DNA of 64,000 nt, taken from Pelagovum sp. HNIBRBA483 (GTDB lineage: Bacteria > Pseudomonadota > Alphaproteobacteria > Rhodobacterales > Rhodobacteraceae). The stretch is taken from positions 2,294,001-2,358,000 of the forward strand of contig NZ_CP162412.1 of the NCBI RefSeq assembly GCF_040931995.1, read 5' to 3'. The position numbers and the translations under genes were made by a program. Shown here one piece after another: positions 1-9,123 of this stretch. The notes beneath the pieces are model-generated. The model saw only the letters and a program-made list of their open reading frames with translations, was not told the origin of the DNA and did not search any database. Position 1 is the first letter of the stretch; each line of letters begins with the position of its first letter.

Positions 1-365
1 CGCAGGAGGCAGGGCTGAACTTCATCCGCCTCGCCACGCCCACCACCGATGACAAGCGCCTGCCCAAGGTGATGACCAACACGTCCGGCTTCGTCTATTA
101 CGTCTCGATCACCGGCATCACTGGCGCAGCCAATGCCGTCGCCACCGATGTCGGCCCCGAGGTCGCGCGGATCAAGGCCGTTTCCGATCTGCCCGTGATC
201 GTCGGCTTCGGCATCAAGACACCCGAAGCCGCCCAGCAGATCGCCTCCGTCGCGGATGGTGCCGTTGTTGGCTCCGCCATCGTCGAGCGCATCGCCAACG
301 GCGACAGCCCCGCCGATGTGCTGGCCTTCGTCAAAACCCTCGCTGACGGCGCCCACAGCGCTTAA
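1..365 (+). CDS. trpA: Tryptophan synthase alpha chain, 3' part only
   Basis: The C-terminal part of the TrpA subunit, which cleaves indole-3-glycerol phosphate to indole and glyceraldehyde 3-phosphate and passes indole to TrpB. The reading frame is open from base 3 and runs to TAA at 363-365, so the gene begins before the window. Visible family marks are [13 protein letters not shown], the [15 protein letters not shown] stretch, and the phosphate-binding [10 protein letters not shown] and [12 protein letters not shown] segments near the end of the barrel. The partner trpB lies at 6649-7869 on the other strand, so the trp genes are scattered here. After the stop there is a GC hairpin (416-422 with 431-437) without a clear T-run. 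Confidence 0.95.
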   Translation, partial: QEAGLNFIRLATPTTDDKRLPKVMTNTSGFVYYVSITGITGAANAVATDVGPEVARIKAVSDLPVIVGFGIKTPEAAQQIASVADGAVVGSAIVERIANGDSPADVLAFVKTLADGAHSA

Positions 366-543
366 GCCCGCCCGCTTCAGCTTTTGCCAACTTTCCCGTG
401 CAATACTGGGGTTGCGCGGCGCCTATTTCTGCGCCGCAGCGGTCCGGTTGCGGCAAAACATGCATACACACGCTTCGCGCTTGCCGGTGGGGTCATAAAT
501 TGGTAAGGGATTTTAACCAATTTTAACCTTTCGGAGCGCGGCC

Positions 544-1707
544 ATGCCCGTCATCACGACCATCGACGACCTCAAGAAGATCCACCGCCGCCGCGCTCCC
601 AAGATGTTTTTCGACTACTGCGAATCGGGCAGTTGGACCGAGCAAACCTTCCGCGACAACACCTCCGATTTTGCCGAAATCCGCCTCCGCCAAAGGGTCG
701 CGGTGGACATGTCAAACCGCACCACGCGCAGCACGATGGCCGGTCAGGATGTCGCCATGCCAGTGGCCCTCGCGCCCGTCGGCTTCACCGGAATGCAATG
801 CGCCGATGGCGAGATCAAAGCCGCCCGCGCCGCCGAGAAATTCGGCGTCCCCTACACGCTTTCCACCATGTCGATCTGCTCCATCGAAGACGTCCGCGAA
901 CACACGAAAGAGCCGTTCTGGTTCCAGCTTTACGTCATCAAGGACGAGGAATTCGTCGATAACATCATCGCCCGCGCCAAGAACGCAGGCGTCTCCGCCC
1001 TCGTCATCACGCTCGATCTTCAGGTGCTCGGCCAGCGCCATAAAGACATCAAGAACCAGCTCACCGCCCCGCCCCGCATGACGCCGCGTGTTATCGCTGA
1101 TCTGGCGATCCGCTGGCGCTGGGGCTTGGGCATGCTCGGCACCCGCCGCCATACCTTCCGCAACATCGCCGGCCACGCCAAAGGCGTCAGCGATCTGCGT
1201 TCTCTCTCCAGTTGGACCGCCGAGCAGTTCGAGCCAAAGCTCGACTGGTCGATGATCGCCAAGCTGAAAGAGAAATGGGGCGGCAAGGTCATCCTCAAAG
1301 GCGTTCTCGATGCCGAAGATGCCCGCAAAGCAGTGGAAATCGGCTGCGACGCGATCGTCGTCTCCAACCACGGCGGCCGCCAGCTTGACGGCGCGCTGTC
1401 CTCCATCCGCATCCTGCCGTCCATCGTCAAAGCGGTCGGCGGCCAGACCGAGATCTGGCTCGACAGCGGCATCCGCACTGGTCAGGACGTGCTCAAAGCG
1501 CTCGCCCTCGGCGCGCACGGCACGATGATCGGTCGTGCCTATATCTACGGCCTCGGCGCGATGGGGGAGGCAGGCGTCACCAAAGCGCTCGAAGTGATCC
1601 ACAAGGAACTCGACACCACGATGGCCCTCTGCGGCGAGCGGGACATCCACAACCTGTCGCGCGATAACCTCCTGCTGCCGCAGGATTTTACAACCCGCTG
1701 GACCTGA
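544..1707 (+). CDS. lldD: FMN-dependent L-lactate dehydrogenase (alpha-hydroxy-acid oxidase family)
   Basis: 387 residues, the usual length for the FMN-dependent alpha-hydroxy-acid dehydrogenase family that oxidises L-lactate to pyruvate at the inner membrane and feeds electrons to the respiratory chain. The family signature SNHGGRQLDGA with the catalytic His lies at about residues 274-284. It is followed by the FMN-phosphate segment DSGIRTGQDVLKALALGA. The N-terminal region (PVALAPVGFTGM, then PYTLSTMSICSIE) also matches. The ATG has GGAG eight bases upstream. The last 20 bases overlap the convergent MFS gene. A related 2-hydroxy acid such as glycolate or mandelate cannot be excluded as substrate. 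Confidence 0.85.
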   Translation: MPVITTIDDLKKIHRRRAPKMFFDYCESGSWTEQTFRDNTSDFAEIRLRQRVAVDMSNRTTRSTMAGQDVAMPVALAPVGFTGMQCADGEIKAARAAEKFGVPYTLSTMSICSIEDVREHTKEPFWFQLYVIKDEEFVDNIIARAKNAGVSALVITLDLQVLGQRHKDIKNQLTAPPRMTPRVIADLAIRWRWGLGMLGTRRHTFRNIAGHAKGVSDLRSLSSWTAEQFEPKLDWSMIAKLKEKWGGKVILKGVLDAEDARKAVEIGCDAIVVSNHGGRQLDGALSSIRILPSIVKAVGGQTEIWLDSGIRTGQDVLKALALGAHGTMIGRAYIYGLGAMGEAGVTKALEVIHKELDTTMALCGERDIHNLSRDNLLLPQDFTTRWT

Positions 1708-2857
1708 CCGCCGACGGCCCGCGCCGCTGGAGCACCAGCGCCAGCGGCACCGAGAAACACAGGAACACCCCGACACCGGCAAAGGCTGCGCGCAGCCCGA
1801 ACATCTCGCTCATCAGCCCCATGAAGACCGGCGCGAAAAAGAACCCCGCAAAGCCCATGACCGCGCCCTTGCTGATGGCTTCGGTCCGCAGATGCGGCGG
1901 CACCAGCTTGCCCACCAGCGCTAGTGCCATCGGCCCCACGACCGAGACCCCCAGCCCCATCGTGCCAAAGCCCACATAGGCGATCAGCGGGCTTGGCGCG
2001 AGCGCGGCAATCACCGCCCCCGTGCCCGAAATCAGCGACGCCCAGATGATCACCGGCAACTCGTGGAACCGCTCCGCCACAGCCTGCCCCGAGAAGCGGC
2101 CAAAGGCCATCGTCAGTCCCAACATCGCCGGCCCCAGCGCCCCTTGCGCCGCGCCGCCGCCCAGCGTCCGCTCCACATGCAGCGCCGACCACGATTCCAC
2201 CGTCGCTTCAGAGGCAAACGCAACGAATACGATCGCCCCGCACAAGAGGACTGTCACCAGTGGATAGCCACCAGAATAGCCTTCCTCCGCACTCACCATC
2301 GCTGCCGGAACCCGCAAGAACATAACGACAGCGACCGTCAATAGCGCCAAGGCACCAAAGACCTCCGACGGCCCCATACCCACCTCCCGCGCGATCCCTG
2401 TCGCAATCGCCGAAAGCGCATATCCCAGAGAAAACATCGCGTGATTGACGTTCATCAGCGACCGTCCCGTCCGCGCTTCCAATTCGCTCACCCGCGAATT
2501 CATGATCACGTCCAGCAAGCCCGAAAACATCCCCAGAAATACCATCAGTCCGGCAAACATCCACGGCAGGCTCACCAGCCCCATCCCCTGCCACATCACC
2601 GCCATTCCCAACGCTGCGACCTGCATACCCCGCGCGCCAAGGACACGGTCCGCACGCGGCGCCAACCACATCGCCGAAACAAGTCCCACCGCAGAACCAA
2701 GAAGCAACAGGCCAAAGACCCCGTCATCGACCCCCAGCCCCGCCTTGATCACTGGGACAAGTGCCGCGAATCCCCCCCAGAACGATCCGAGAAGAAAGAA
2801 CGCCGCTGAGGTCCGGCGCGAGAGGTTGAGAGCGCTAACAATAGACATGTCGCCCAT
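1688..2857 (-). CDS. MFS transporter
   Basis: About 389 residues with roughly twelve hydrophobic segments, a major facilitator superfamily inner-membrane transporter. A loop motif of the family (APRADRVLGARG) follows the second helix, and a second half begins near the middle after a soluble loop. The substrate cannot be read from sequence. The start is uncertain: an ATG at 2857 and one at 2848 are both possible, and a longer frame would need a TTG at 2875. The gene converges with lldD and their 3' ends overlap by 20 bases, so the two mRNAs are antisense at their tails. Its start faces rplY across a short divergent region. Confidence 0.75.
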   Translation of the reverse strand: MGDMSIVSALNLSRRTSAAFFLLGSFWGGFAALVPVIKAGLGVDDGVFGLLLLGSAVGLVSAMWLAPRADRVLGARGMQVAALGMAVMWQGMGLVSLPWMFAGLMVFLGMFSGLLDVIMNSRVSELEARTGRSLMNVNHAMFSLGYALSAIATGIAREVGMGPSEVFGALALLTVAVVMFLRVPAAMVSAEEGYSGGYPLVTVLLCGAIVFVAFASEATVESWSALHVERTLGGGAAQGALGPAMLGLTMAFGRFSGQAVAERFHELPVIIWASLISGTGAVIAALAPSPLIAYVGFGTMGLGVSVVGPMALALVGKLVPPHLRTEAISKGAVMGFAGFFFAPVFMGLMSEMFGLRAAFAGVGVFLCFSVPLALVLQRRGPSAVRSSGL

Positions 2858-3005
2858 TTGACCGCAGGATCGCAATCTGGCAAGCCTCTATCCGCAAGCA
2901 GGGCCGCTTTTTACCCTTTTCAAACAGGCCAAACCGCCCTATACGCGCGGCTTCACTGGGCCGTACACCCTTGGAGGACGGCCCCTCAATTTTGGAGAAA
3001 TACCC

Positions 3006-3638
3006 ATGGCTCGTGAGATCCCTGATCTTCACGCCACGGTACGGACGGGGACAGGCAAGGGGGCCGCTCGTCAATCTCGCCGCAACGGCGACGTACCTGG
3101 CATCGTATATGGCGGCGGTTCCGATCCGCTCGCAATCAATATCCCCTTCAATGCCCTGCTCAAGCGCCTCAAGGCTGGCCGCTTCATGTCGACACTCTTC
3201 AACCTCAAGGTTGAAGGTCAGGAAGACGTGCGCGTGATCTGCCGTGGTGTGCAGCGTGACGTGGTCAAAGACCTGCCGACCCACATCGACCTGATGCGCC
3301 TGAAGCGTACCAGCCGTGTGAACATCTTCGTGCATGTCGAGTTCGAAAACGAAAAAGCCGCACCCGGCATCAAGAAGGGCGGCGTTCTGACCGTCGTTCG
3401 TCCGGAAGTCGAGCTGAGCGTTATTGCTGGCGACATCCCCGAGCAGATCGTTGTCGATCTGACGGGCAAAGAAGTCGGCGACGTAATCCACATCAGCGAT
3501 GTCGATCTGCCGGCTGGCGCCAAGCCGACCATCGATCGTGACTTCGTGATCGCCAACATCTCCGCTCCGTCGGGCCTGCGTTCCGCTGAGAACGAAGAGG
3601 ACGGCGACGAGGCTGCAGAAGAGGCCGCAGAAGAGTAA
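3006..3638 (+). CDS. rplY: 50S ribosomal protein L25/general stress protein Ctc
   Basis: 210 residues, the long CTC-type form of ribosomal protein L25 that binds 5S rRNA. The N-terminal L25 domain shows [21 protein letters not shown]. The C-terminal TL5 beta domain follows ([22 protein letters not shown]). The protein ends in a Glu/Ala-rich acidic tail typical of alphaproteobacterial copies. The ATG is preceded by GGAG at 2994-2997. A strong terminator follows at 3667. Peptidyl-tRNA hydrolase is next on the same strand, the usual rplY-pth pairing. Confidence 0.95.
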   Translation: MAREIPDLHATVRTGTGKGAARQSRRNGDVPGIVYGGGSDPLAINIPFNALLKRLKAGRFMSTLFNLKVEGQEDVRVICRGVQRDVVKDLPTHIDLMRLKRTSRVNIFVHVEFENEKAAPGIKKGGVLTVVRPEVELSVIAGDIPEQIVVDLTGKEVGDVIHISDVDLPAGAKPTIDRDFVIANISAPSGLRSAENEEDGDEAAEEAAEE

Positions 3639-3666
3639 TCTTCCGCACCTTCAGCAAAAGATCAGA

Positions 3667-3697
3667 ACGGGGCGCCTCGCGCCCCGTTTTCTTTTTC
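3667..3697 (+). terminator. Rho-independent terminator after rplY
   Basis: A perfect 9-bp GC stem (3667-3675 with 3679-3687) with a 3-base loop is followed by a T-rich run at 3687-3696. It ends the rplY transcript and leaves pth to its own promoter or to read-through. Confidence 0.9.
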
Positions 3698-3740
3698 CGG
3701 CCTACTGGTCCGCCCCGCCTTCCGCCGCTAGATTAACCGC

Positions 3741-4442
3741 ATGAAACTTTTTGTCGGCCTCGGAAATCCTGGCGGGAAATACGCCCGCAACCGCCATAAC
3801 ATCGGCTTCATGGCCGTTGATCGCATCGCCGATGATCACGGTTTTGCGCCTTGGCGCAACAAGTTCAACGGCCAGATCAGCGAAGGGCGTCTTGGCTCCG
3901 AAAAGGTGCTGCTTCTGAAGCCCGAAACCTTTATGAACCTTTCCGGCCAATCGGTCGGGGAAGCCATGCGGTTTCACAAGCTGGAATCGCAGGACGTCAC
4001 CGTCTTTCACGATGAGCTGGACCTCGCCCCCGGTAAATGCCGCGTCAAAACAGGCGGCGGCCATGCCGGTCACAACGGCTTGCGGTCAATCCACGCGCAT
4101 ATCGGTGCGGAGTACCACCGCTTGCGCCTTGGCATCGGGCATCCGGGGCGGAAGGAACTTGTCTCCCCCTACGTTCTGCACGATTTCCCAAAAGCGGAGA
4201 TCGAAGGCTGGCTCGATGACCTCCTGCGCGGCATCAGCGACGGCATCGCCTCTCTCGCCGCCGATGATACGCCCGCGTTTCTGAACGCCGTCGCGCGCCG
4301 TGTGGCCCCTGCCCGTTCCTCCACAACCGCCAAAAGCGACGCCACGCCTACACCACGCCCCGCCGCCGCGCCTGCTGCCCCGTCCCCACAGGAGGAGGAC
4401 AAGCGCTCTCCGCTGCAAAAGCTCGCTGATAAATTCCGATAG
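3741..4442 (+). CDS. pth: Peptidyl-tRNA hydrolase
   Basis: 233 residues. Pth releases tRNA from prematurely dropped peptidyl-tRNAs in the cytoplasm. The N-terminal GLGNPG segment leads to catalytic His19 in [18 protein letters not shown], the Asp-containing FHDELDL and the [13 protein letters not shown] loop follow in family order. The core ends near residue 190. The remaining tail is Pro/Ala-rich and low-complexity, a common extension in alphaproteobacteria. A DUF2237 gene starts 8 bases downstream and is likely co-transcribed. Confidence 0.95.
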   Translation: MKLFVGLGNPGGKYARNRHNIGFMAVDRIADDHGFAPWRNKFNGQISEGRLGSEKVLLLKPETFMNLSGQSVGEAMRFHKLESQDVTVFHDELDLAPGKCRVKTGGGHAGHNGLRSIHAHIGAEYHRLRLGIGHPGRKELVSPYVLHDFPKAEIEGWLDDLLRGISDGIASLAADDTPAFLNAVARRVAPARSSTTAKSDATPTPRPAAAPAAPSPQEEDKRSPLQKLADKFR

Positions 4443-4450
4443 GTGTCCCC

Positions 4451-4825
4451 GTGCCAGAAATCGCAACATCCGTGAACGTCCTTGGAACCACGCTGGATAG
4501 CTGCTCCACCGATCCCATGACCGGCTTCTTCCGCAACGGCGCGTGTGATACCTGCGCCGAGGATCACGGCAGCCACACCGTCTGCGCAATCATGACCGCC
4601 GAGTTCCTCGCCTTCTCGAAATATGTTGGCAACGACCTCTCCACGCCACGGCCCGAATTCGGTTTCCCCGGCCTGAAACCGGGCGATCGCTGGTGCCTCT
4701 GCGCGGGCCGCTTCCTGCAAGCACATGAAGATGGTTGCGCGCCTCGCGTGCGGCTTCAGGCAACCCACCGCCGCGCGCTCGAAATTGTCCCGATGGAAGT
4801 GCTCCAGCGCTACGCCCTGCGCTAG
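4451..4825 (+). CDS. DUF2237 family protein
   Basis: 124 residues starting at GTG, 8 bases after pth. It matches the conserved DUF2237 family of unknown function: NVLG near the start, CSTDPMTGFFRNGACDT, EDHGSHTVCA, NDLSTPRPEFGFPGL and KPGDRWCLCAGR. There are several conserved cysteines (C-x-C in WCLCAGR), which could bind metal or be redox-active; that is inference. There is no signal peptide or membrane segment. The stop overlaps the stop of the convergent LuxR-type gene by 4 bases. Confidence 0.85.
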   Translation: MPEIATSVNVLGTTLDSCSTDPMTGFFRNGACDTCAEDHGSHTVCAIMTAEFLAFSKYVGNDLSTPRPEFGFPGLKPGDRWCLCAGRFLQAHEDGCAPRVRLQATHRRALEIVPMEVLQRYALR

Positions 4826-5331
4826 TCGGCTGCCGCCTCGGCCATTGCTTGTGGTGCCAATGGCTCGCCCAACAGATCTTCGACGAAAAGGCTCATAAGC
4901 TGACCCCGCCCTGTCACACCCGCCTTGCGGTAGATAGCATTTGTCTGGGCTTTCACGGTGCCCTCCGATTTGCCGCGAAATCCCGCAATCTCGGCAGTGC
5001 TGAACCCTTTGAGAACGAACATCGCAACGTCGCGTTCGGCAGGTGTTAACCCCCAATCGGTAAAACGGTCCTCAATGAGATCAAGAAACGCGCCCGAGGC
5101 CACGCGCAGCCGGTTCTGAACGTCCCGATAGCGCCGCATCGACCACCGCAACATCATAGCGCCGGAGACAACCCCCAGCATCAGCCCCACTGCCGCGCCC
5201 AGCTCGATAAACTCACTGATCTGCCAGCTGATCGGCGCGAAGCCCAAGATCGACCACAGAATGTTCAGCACGAAGAATATCGCACACACTATTTGAACCG
5301 ATAGGATCGCAACGATCCAGTAATTCCTCAT
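4822..5331 (-). CDS. Membrane-anchored LuxR-type HTH regulator
   Basis: 169 residues. Two hydrophobic segments (about residues 6-32 and 43-62) are followed by a basic linker (RWSMRRYRDVQNRLR) and a C-terminal LuxR/GerE helix-turn-helix at about 94-155, with LTPAERDVAMFVLKGFSTAEIA and the recognition-helix region EGTVKAQTNAIYRKAGV. There is no receiver or autoinducer domain, so it looks like a one-component regulator sensing at or in the membrane. The ATG lies 18 bases after the stop of the upstream Asp-rich PepSY gene on the same strand. This suggests one operon of two secreted proteins plus their regulator. Confidence 0.8.
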   Translation of the reverse strand: MRNYWIVAILSVQIVCAIFFVLNILWSILGFAPISWQISEFIELGAAVGLMLGVVSGAMMLRWSMRRYRDVQNRLRVASGAFLDLIEDRFTDWGLTPAERDVAMFVLKGFSTAEIAGFRGKSEGTVKAQTNAIYRKAGVTGRGQLMSLFVEDLLGEPLAPQAMAEAAAD

Positions 5332-5349
5332 TAACCTGCCTGCACTAAT

Positions 5350-5904
5350 TTAGTCATCTTCCTCGTCGTCTTCGTCGTCGTCCTCGTCTTTTTCGTCGTC
5401 TTCATCGTCTTCGTCGTCTTCATCATCTTCGTCGTCATGATCTTTAGATGAGCCGCTATTATCGCTGTCATCGTCATCGCGCTCGTCATCGTCGTCACCG
5501 TCGCTACCAGAGCCCGAGTTGCTCGTCTTATCATCATCATCGTCATCATCATCCGATGCGCCGTTTCTGTCGCGATCCCGGTCCCGGTCGTCATCGTCAT
5601 CGTCCAAGTCCAACAACTGCCCGAGCACCCCGGCGCTCCGGTCATCATCGTCGCCCAACATGCGCAGATAATCCCGCAAAATCTCACCCGTTGCCGGATT
5701 AAAGACGATTTCACGGACCCGGTCCCCGCCATAAGCTATGAACCGATACCGCCCGAGCCATGTCTTAGAAACCTCGACACGCTCATATCCCTGCTCGGCC
5801 AATTGCTGAATGATTGCATCGCGCACCTGATCAGCCGCCGCCATCGCGGGCAGACAGACGGCAAGCAAAAGACCGGCGACGCTATTTCGGAGTTTCGACT
5901 TCAT
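5350..5904 (-). CDS. Secreted PepSY-like protein with Asp-rich tail (1)
   Basis: 184 residues. A signal peptide (cleavage likely after AMAAA, about residue 24) is followed by a compact PepSY-like domain at about 25-80, with the hallmark strand REIVFNPATGEILRD. The C-terminal half is almost wholly Asp with some Glu, Ser, Asn and Lys. The tail is built from GAT/GAC/GAA codons, which gives repeat DNA. It probably sits in the periplasm. A polyanionic tail of this kind could bind divalent cations or basic proteins; that is inference. A paralogue lies 67 bases upstream and the LuxR-type gene 18 bases downstream. Confidence 0.75.
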   Translation of the reverse strand: MKSKLRNSVAGLLLAVCLPAMAAADQVRDAIIQQLAEQGYERVEVSKTWLGRYRFIAYGGDRVREIVFNPATGEILRDYLRMLGDDDDRSAGVLGQLLDLDDDDDDRDRDRDRNGASDDDDDDDDKTSNSGSGSDGDDDDERDDDDSDNSGSSKDHDDEDDEDDEDDEDDEKDEDDDEDDEEDD

Positions 5905-5971
5905 TTATCCCAATCCGCAACCCCCGCAACCAAAGGCGCGGGGGTCTGTTTCTTCGATCTAAGACACGACC

Positions 5972-6457
5972 TTAATCGTCGTCGTCATCTTCGTCATCAT
6001 CGTCATCATCATCTTCATCGTCGTCATCGTCGTCATCATCTTCGTCATCGTCGTCATCGTCGTCATGGTCATCATCGTCATCATGACTGCCACGACCGCT
6101 ATTGTCATGGTCATCATCATCATCGTCGTCATGATCATCATCATGATCATCATCGTCGCTTTCATCTTCGAACTCGAACGACGTCCCTTCGGACATCACG
6201 CCGGTATACTCTTCGTATTTCACCGCAGATAGGCTCGTATTGTCGTAAACCACCTCGACCTTGCGCCCATCAGAATAGATCACTTCAATTTTGGTCTGGG
6301 TCGGGCCGCGCTTGACCTCGATCTTCGTCGCACCCGAAAACGCTTCCTTGATCGAGTCGACATCCAGCCCACTAATCGGCTGCGTATGTAAATCCGCGAA
6401 TGCGGATGTCGCGGCGAGGCCAATAATCGCGGTTGTGGTAAAAAGCAGATTTTTCAT
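5972..6457 (-). CDS. Secreted PepSY-like protein with Asp/His-rich tail (2)
   Basis: 161 residues from an ATG at 6457 with a good AGGAG upstream; a longer frame to 6613 lacks a signal peptide. The signal peptide ends near AFA (about residue 21). A short PepSY-like region follows (KIEVKRGPTQTKIEVIYSDG, then KVEVVYDN). From about residue 95 to the end nearly every residue is Asp, with interspersed Glu and several His. The His content distinguishes it from the neighbouring paralogue and fits metal binding, which is inference. It is the first gene of the likely three-gene unit ending in the LuxR-type regulator. Confidence 0.75.
   Translation of the reverse strand: MKNLLFTTTAIIGLAATSAFADLHTQPISGLDVDSIKEAFSGATKIEVKRGPTQTKIEVIYSDGRKVEVVYDNTSLSAVKYEEYTGVMSEGTSFEFEDESDDDDHDDDHDDDDDDDHDNSGRGSHDDDDDHDDDDDDDEDDDDDDDDEDDDDDDDEDDDDD
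5975..6165. repeat. Trinucleotide (GAY/GAR codon) tandem repeat
   Basis: On the plus strand this is an almost uninterrupted run of TCGTCA/TCATCG/TCTTCG units, the complement of Asp/Glu codons in the second PepSY-like gene. A similar but more interrupted tract lies at 5353-5620 in the first gene. Triplet repeats of this kind can expand or contract in frame and change only tail length. Confidence 0.8.
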
Positions 6458-6593
6458 TTTCAACTCCTGTAAACGCGGCCTGCAAACGCCGCCGGTGGAA
6501 GGAGCGTTCCACATCCCGACCGACCTGCCTATAAACTGAGGGTACAGTTTGCCCCGCGTAAACCCCTGAAATAGGCCCATAAACCCCAGTTTA

Positions 6594-6625
6594 TAACGAA
6601 AAAGGCGCCCCAACGGAGCGCCTTT
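6594..6625 (-). terminator. Terminator after trpB
   Basis: Stem 6601-6608 with 6618-6625, GC-rich, with a 9-base loop. On the minus strand it is followed by a T-run. It lies just past the trpB stop. Confidence 0.85.
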
Positions 6626-6648
6626 CCAACGTAAAGCCTTGTTTCAGC

Positions 6649-7869
6649 TTACATATCGAAGCCCAAATGCTTCGCGACCGTAAAGATGTCCTTATCGCCA
6701 CGCCCGCACATATTCATGCAGATGATGTGGTCCTTCGGCAGCTCAGGCGCGATTTTCATCACATGGGCCAGCGCATGGCTTGGCTCCAGCGCGGGGATAA
6801 TCCCCTCCTGCTCACAGCTGAGCTGGAAGGCTTCGAGCGCTTCCTTATCGGTGATCGAGACATATTCCGCCCGCCCGATGTCATGCAGCCAAGCATGCTC
6901 CGGCCCGATCCCGGGATAATCTAGCCCAGCAGAGATCGAGAAGCCTTCAAGGATCTGCCCGTCGTCATCCTGAAGCAGATAGGTCCGGTTGCCATGCAGC
7001 ACCCCCGGACGACCGCCCGTCAGTGACGCACAATGCTCCATCTTCGCATTCACACCCTTGCCGCCAGCCTCTACGCCGATAATCCGCACGTCCTTGTCAT
7101 CAAGGAAGGGGAAGAACAGGCCCATCGCATTCGATCCGCCGCCAATCGCGGCGATGATCGTATCCGGAAGACGCCCTTCAGCGGCAAGCATCTGCTCTTT
7201 GGCTTCCTTGCCGATGATCGACTGGAAATCGCGCACCATCGCTGGGTAAGGGTGCGGTCCGGCAACCGTACCAATGCAGTAGAACGTATCGCGCACGTTC
7301 GTCACCCAATCGCGCAGCGCATCGTTCATCGCATCCTTGAGCGTGCCGCGCCCACTGGTGACAGGCACGACCTCAGCGCCCAGCAGCCGCATGCGGAACA
7401 CGTTCGGCGCCTGCCGCTCAACGTCATGCGCGCCCATATAAACCACGCATTTAAGCCCGAACTTGGCGCAAACCGTGGCTGTTGCCACACCGTGCTGCCC
7501 CGCGCCGGTTTCAGCGATGATCCGCGTCTTACCCATGCGGCGGGCAAGAATGATCTGGCCCAACACGTTGTTGATCTTGTGCGCGCCGGTGTGGTTCAAC
7601 TCATCGCGCTTCAGATAGATCTTTGCCCCACCCAAATGCTCGGTCAGGCGCTCCGCAAAATAGAGAGGCGACGGACGGCCCACATAATGGGTCCATAGAT
7701 CGTTCATTTCCGCCCAGAAAGTTTCATCCGTCTTGGCGTTTTCATATTCCGCTTCAAGCTCGAGGATCAGCGGCATCAATGTTTCAGAAACAAAGCGGCC
7801 TCCAAAATCGCCGAACCGGCCGTTTTCATCCGGTCCAGTCATGAAGCTGTTGACGAGATCTTCGGGCAT
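6649..7869 (-). CDS. trpB: Tryptophan synthase beta chain
   Basis: 406 residues. TrpB condenses indole with L-serine using pyridoxal phosphate. The PLP lysine is Lys98 in HTGAHKINN. The phosphate-binding GGGSNAMG loop and the C-terminal CGRGDKD segment are present. The ATG at 7869 is preceded by GGAGAGG; the longer frame would need a TTG. trpF lies upstream on the same strand but 222 bases away, so trpB probably has its own promoter. A terminator follows at 6594. Confidence 0.97.
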   Translation of the reverse strand: MPEDLVNSFMTGPDENGRFGDFGGRFVSETLMPLILELEAEYENAKTDETFWAEMNDLWTHYVGRPSPLYFAERLTEHLGGAKIYLKRDELNHTGAHKINNVLGQIILARRMGKTRIIAETGAGQHGVATATVCAKFGLKCVVYMGAHDVERQAPNVFRMRLLGAEVVPVTSGRGTLKDAMNDALRDWVTNVRDTFYCIGTVAGPHPYPAMVRDFQSIIGKEAKEQMLAAEGRLPDTIIAAIGGGSNAMGLFFPFLDDKDVRIIGVEAGGKGVNAKMEHCASLTGGRPGVLHGNRTYLLQDDDGQILEGFSISAGLDYPGIGPEHAWLHDIGRAEYVSITDKEALEAFQLSCEQEGIIPALEPSHALAHVMKIAPELPKDHIICMNMCGRGDKDIFTVAKHLGFDM

Positions 7870-8091
7870 GGCCACCTCTCCTATCCGTTTCCCAATCAAC
7901 TAGCGCCATGCACTTGCTGGGTAAAGGATGGATGTTGCCGAAAGGCGCGTTTTCAAGGGCATTTCTGCCCGCAGTCAGAGCGTTGACCCACAAGTTCCCA
8001 ACAACGCCTCTACCGCAGATTTACCCGCTCCCTTGTCAGCGAAATGTTCGGCGGCAAAACGGACCAATCGCCCCAAACGCGGCAGCAAACC

Positions 8092-8748
8092 TCAGCTTGG
8101 GTCAGTACCGCGCGCAGCTACTAGGAACCGCTTCATCAGGGCTGGATCTTTCTGCCCAGGTGCAGCTTCCACACCGGAGGACACATCCACCTGCCGCGCG
8201 CCAGTCATCGCGATGGCTTCCGCCACATTCTCCGGCGTCAATCCCCCCGCCAGCATCCACGGGCGGCGCCAGTATTTTCGCTTCACCAGCCGCCAGTCGA
8301 AGGAAAGCCCGTTGCCCCCCGGCAAGTCAGCATTCTTTGGCGGTTTCGCGTCGATCAACAATTGGTCGGCTACGTCCGAATAAGCCTCTATCGCCGCCAC
8401 ATCGCTTTCGTCAGCGATGCCGATAGCTTTCATCACAGGCAGCCCATAACGCGCACGAATTTCCGCGACCCGCTCAGGGCTTTCCGCGCCGTGAAGTTGC
8501 AAAATATCGAGTGGTACGGTTTCCGTGATTTCATCCAGCTCCGCGTCTGTCGCGTTGACCACCAGCGCCACCTTCGCCACCCCGAGCGGCGCGGCAAGCG
8601 CCAGCTCCGCCGCCTGCGCTGGTGTCACGGCGCGTGGTGATTTCGGGAAAAATACAAAACCGACATAGGCCGCCCCCGCCTCGGCGGCAGCCGCGACTTG
8701 CGCAGGCGTCGTCAGCCCGCAGATTTTGACGCGCACATGATCCGTCAT
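8092..8748 (-). CDS. trpF: Phosphoribosylanthranilate isomerase
   Basis: 218 residues. TrpF isomerises N-(5-phosphoribosyl)anthranilate in tryptophan synthesis. The KICGLTTP motif with the catalytic Cys is at residues 8-15. [34 protein letters not shown] and [13 protein letters not shown] follow in barrel order, ending in [15 protein letters not shown]. The lapA-like gene ends only 3 bases before its start codon, so the two are likely co-transcribed. Confidence 0.96.
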   Translation of the reverse strand: MTDHVRVKICGLTTPAQVAAAAEAGAAYVGFVFFPKSPRAVTPAQAAELALAAPLGVAKVALVVNATDAELDEITETVPLDILQLHGAESPERVAEIRARYGLPVMKAIGIADESDVAAIEAYSDVADQLLIDAKPPKNADLPGGNGLSFDWRLVKRKYWRRPWMLAGGLTPENVAEAIAMTGARQVDVSSGVEAAPGQKDPALMKRFLVAARGTDPS

Positions 8749-8751
8749 CGC

Positions 8752-9102
8752 CTAGTTAGAGCTCTCCAGCAGCGCCAGCACTTCGTCCTTGCCCGCATGC
8801 TTTTCACCGCGCAGCCTGTCAACCTCGCGGCGCAGGTCAGCGGCTTCACGCGCCTTCGCACGTCCGTCAGCCCGCAAGCGGTGCTCCCGCAGCCATTCCC
8901 ACAAGAAACCGATCAACAGCCCAATCGCAACACCAAGGAAGATGACGACAAACAACGGCAGCGAAATGTCGGGGGAAATCCCGAACCATTTCGCCAGCGC
9001 CTCCGGCATCGCCCGCAGTGTCACCATATCCCGATTGGCCAAACCCAGAACAATCAGGACCAAGCCAACAATAGCCCAGAACCCGTATCGGATCGTTTTC
9101 AT
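8752..9102 (-). CDS. lapA: LapA family membrane protein
   Basis: 116 residues with two transmembrane helices near the N-terminus (about 5-25 and 45-68) and a basic, coiled-coil-prone cytoplasmic tail (REVDRLRGEK). This matches the LapA/DUF1049 family, a small inner-membrane protein linked to lipopolysaccharide assembly in enterobacteria. The ATG at 9102 directly follows an in-frame TTG that is unlikely to be used. It sits between ihfB and trpF on the same strand; lapA next to ihfB is a widespread arrangement. Confidence 0.8.
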   Translation of the reverse strand: MKTIRYGFWAIVGLVLIVLGLANRDMVTLRAMPEALAKWFGISPDISLPLFVVIFLGVAIGLLIGFLWEWLREHRLRADGRAKAREAADLRREVDRLRGEKHAGKDEVLALLESSN

Positions 9103-9123
9103 CAATGCCTCGTTATCTCGGCG

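Noticed and set aside
712-1782. A 356-codon open frame on the minus strand
   Set aside because: It is antisense to lldD; its residues show no recognisable domain.
5959-6165. A Met/Thr-rich frame and possible CRISPR-like repeats
   Set aside because: Both come from the triplet repeat coding the Asp tail. There are no spacers of even length and no cas genes.
7908-8426. A plus-strand open frame beginning in the trpF-trpB gap
   Set aside because: Most of it is antisense to trpF, and the part in the gap has no ribosome site or family features.
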